Of a stretch of DNA of 64,000 nt, positions 61,960 through 64,000 are shown in pieces. The notes below the pieces were generated by a model. The model saw nothing but the letters and a program-made list of their open reading frames with translations. It was not told where the DNA came from and searched no databases. How positions within the stretch are numbered: the first letter of the stretch is position 1; each line of letters opens with the position of its first letter. The translations under genes were made by a program, and so were the position numbers. This DNA is from Scortum barcoo (taxonomy: Eukaryota; Chordata; Actinopteri; Centrarchiformes; Terapontidae). The stretch lies in assembly GCA_023238725.1 (NCBI GenBank), contig CM041548.1, forward strand, positions 17,629,752-17,693,751. The letters are read 5' to 3'.

Positions 61960-64000
61960 TTTAAACTGAACTGAAAGAAATGCTTAAAATCAGCAGTGTG
62001 ACTGATAATTTTCACAGCACATGACACTTCGTATTTATCTGTACCTGACTCCAAGACTGCAGATCTAACCTAAATTTTTCACCAACACCTGTCTTTGAAA
62101 CTACCTCTCGCTTCAATTTTCTCTTGGGCCATCTAATCATCTGTGGGGGATCCAAAAAGAGATTTCTGAACAGCTCCTTTCAGAGATGTAGCAACAGTGC
62201 AGCACCATGTGTGGCAACATCGTAAACCACCAGGAAATATTACTGAAAAACCAAGAGACTTGATGAAACTAATTTGAAAAGACAACGTGTTAATTTGAGT
62301 TGGTGTGAATCCAAAACAGAAGCATGAAAACGCACGAAAATGTGTGTGTCTTGTCTTCGCAGCGCTCGTGTGTGTCAATCTTTGGTGGCTTCCTCGTAAA
62401 CAGCGCTTTGTTTAAACCACCTTGTTTGACTTAATCCTCGCTGCGTTGCTTGGGGCTAAATGAGAGAAGAAGAGGTAAAACTGAGGCTACGAAACTAGTT
62501 TCTGGCAGATAACAATGAGGTAAGTGCTTTTTTTGCTGAGGAAGGGATTAGTTTAGAGATACATGCAGGTAAAGGTTTCCTCTCATCTGTCTTGGCAGTT
62601 TCTACTACCCCTACTTTTTTTCCCCTTTCTGCTCCTGTGACCTTTTGGTGAACTTTCTCCTTCCCCTCTCGTCTGAGCGGAGGAGGACTCTGTATTTCAG
62701 GAGAAAGGGAGGAAAATAAGACTTTCAGACTCTCTGGTTGTCTTTTTTTATTCCTTTCTTGAGTCTCTCAGGCCGAGGAAGCTAACTTTCCCTCATCAGT
62801 GGACGGGGTCCAGTCTCTTCCCTCCTCCCAATCTACGATCCGCTCCTTCTCCTCTTTCCTCCTCTTTGCTCATTTCACCTCTTTATCTCCTCTTACGTCC
62901 CCCCCCTCCTTCTCCATCTGCTCATTTCCTCTCATTTTCACCCACTTCCCCCTCTCATCGCTCACCATCTCGCTCAGAAAAGGCGCCTGGAAACGAGATG
63001 ATGTAAGGAAGCGCTCGGCTTCTGCAACCTGAACCCAAACAGCGATTCCTATATTTCATTATTAAGTCTAGACATCCACCGCGCGTAGAGATCCGGGGCG
63101 CAGCGAAAGTCAAAGCACAAAAGAAAGATGGGAGCGTGCTAACTTCCGCAGATATGCCTCAAATACCCCTGAGCCAACGGCGGGGTATATTCAAAGATCA
63201 GTTGCAGCCTCTTTCTACGAACCTGATGTGTGAGAAAAGCAGAGCTGATCACCCCTGAGATATGTCTCCAGGTTAATGTCTCTGTTCCTCCATCTTTCAC
63301 TGGCAGAAAAGACAACTGGTGAAAAAAAAAATATATATATAAAAAAAAAACCCTTTTAAAATTCACCTCATTGTGAAGACTTTTCTCTGACGTGTGGAGG
63401 CAGATCTGCTCCCCTGATGCTCCAAAGTTATCGCTTTAATGTTTTGAAGCCTTGGCAGAATGGCCGCTGATTAGCAGCACCTCTGTATCAGTTTGCCGCT
63501 GTTGTTGTTGTTGTTGTCATTAGGCCATGTGAATATTTTTATTGTTTATCTCTCGGCCCCTCACAGACTCGAGTAATGGAGAAGTGGCTAAGATTAATAA
63601 AAAAATAAATAAATTAGTGTTAGAGGAGTGGGGAAACAAATGATGAAATAGTGTTTTATTGTTTCTGGGCACAAGGCTCTCGCCTCCTGTCGCCATACAG
63701 CCAAGGCTGAGATGGTTTCAGTGGAAAATTAGGCGTCTCTAATGCCGGCTAAGCTCTTAAGCCGCTCATTTCTGACACTTTCGTTACCTTGGCTTTTCCC
63801 TCTCTCACTCCCTCTTTCCCTTTGTTTCCCTGTCGCTCACTACTCCTCGTGTTTGCCTTTCTTTTTCTTTCATTTCGCCTTCCATATCTCTCTCACTTCC
63901 TCTACCTCCCTCTGCACATCTCTTCCTCTCCTTCTCCCTCTCCCCTAACTCTCCTCTCCTATCTTCGCTGCCTGCCGAGAGTTGTATTGTTGCGGTCGGC
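61960..64000. other. Non-coding stretch to the window edge
   Basis: Holds pyrimidine-rich tracts at 62780-62970 and 63785-63960, a GAG|GTAAGTG donor-like string at 62517-62525 without an exon, an AT run at 63319-63350, and (GTT)6 at 63500-63517. 63450-63600 (CTGATTAGCAGC, GTCATTAGGCC, GAATATTTTTATTG) is motif-rich and may be regulatory. Confidence 0.35.

Larger units (their letters stand above)
25545..64000. other. Upstream non-coding region (gene desert)
   Basis: About 38 kb beyond the promoter with no exon, RNA gene or promoter that I can support. It contains four clear mobile-element remnants, microsatellites, purine/pyrimidine tracts and several motif-dense enhancer-like blocks. A long gene-poor flank rich in such blocks is typical around developmentally regulated vertebrate genes, which fits the receptor-like signal peptide exon next to it, but that link is inference. 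Confidence 0.5.

Noticed and set aside
62517..62525. Strong splice-donor string GAG|GTAAGTG after a short ATGAG
   Set aside because: A single donor match is expected by chance several times in 64 kb; no upstream promoter or signal sequence supports an exon.

Overview
This window looks like genomic DNA of a ray-finned (teleost) fish. The evidence is a set of interspersed repeats I recognise from teleost genomes, frequent and long CA/GT microsatellites, and long stretches without coding sequence. Family names for repeats come from memory of consensus sequences; the structural facts (inverted ends, target-site duplications, shared blocks) are read directly from the window. There is no prokaryotic gene, operon, CRISPR array or viral genome, and I found no new multi-gene system.

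The only gene part I can support is one first coding exon on the minus strand (25144 down to 25066). It encodes a start methionine and a classical secretory signal peptide, and ends at a good phase-1 splice donor. It lies in a CpG-rich, TATA-less promoter region (about 24820-25540). Its 5' leader has an in-frame stop and an out-of-frame upstream ORF that overlaps the start codon. The gene is a secreted or single-pass membrane protein that I cannot name. An EphB-type receptor is one weak candidate, based only on the exon-1 layout.

On that reading, positions 1-25065 are the start of a very long first intron and 25545-64000 is upstream, probably intergenic, sequence. Both sides have several AT-rich, simple-repeat-free blocks dense in homeodomain-type motifs (TAATTA, TAATCC, octamer). 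Such blocks are typical of the conserved enhancers of developmental genes, but conservation could not be tested here.

Mobile-element remnants: an L2-like LINE/SINE 3' end with target-site duplication (559-903); four fragments of one abundant teleost repeat (5172-5280, 18788-18890, 18929-19140, 47411-47540); a Tol2-like hAT remnant (31561-31730); a pogo/Tigger-type MITE with TA duplication (49794-50159); a minus-strand repeat with a hammerhead-ribozyme-like core (60395-60475); and a complete non-autonomous hAT element with a perfect 8-bp duplication (61076-61947). Long simple repeats include (AT)41, several (CA)n arrays, (GAA)n and an (AGAAG)n tract.

The longest open frames (150-215 codons) are low-complexity or unrecognisable and are rejected as genes.
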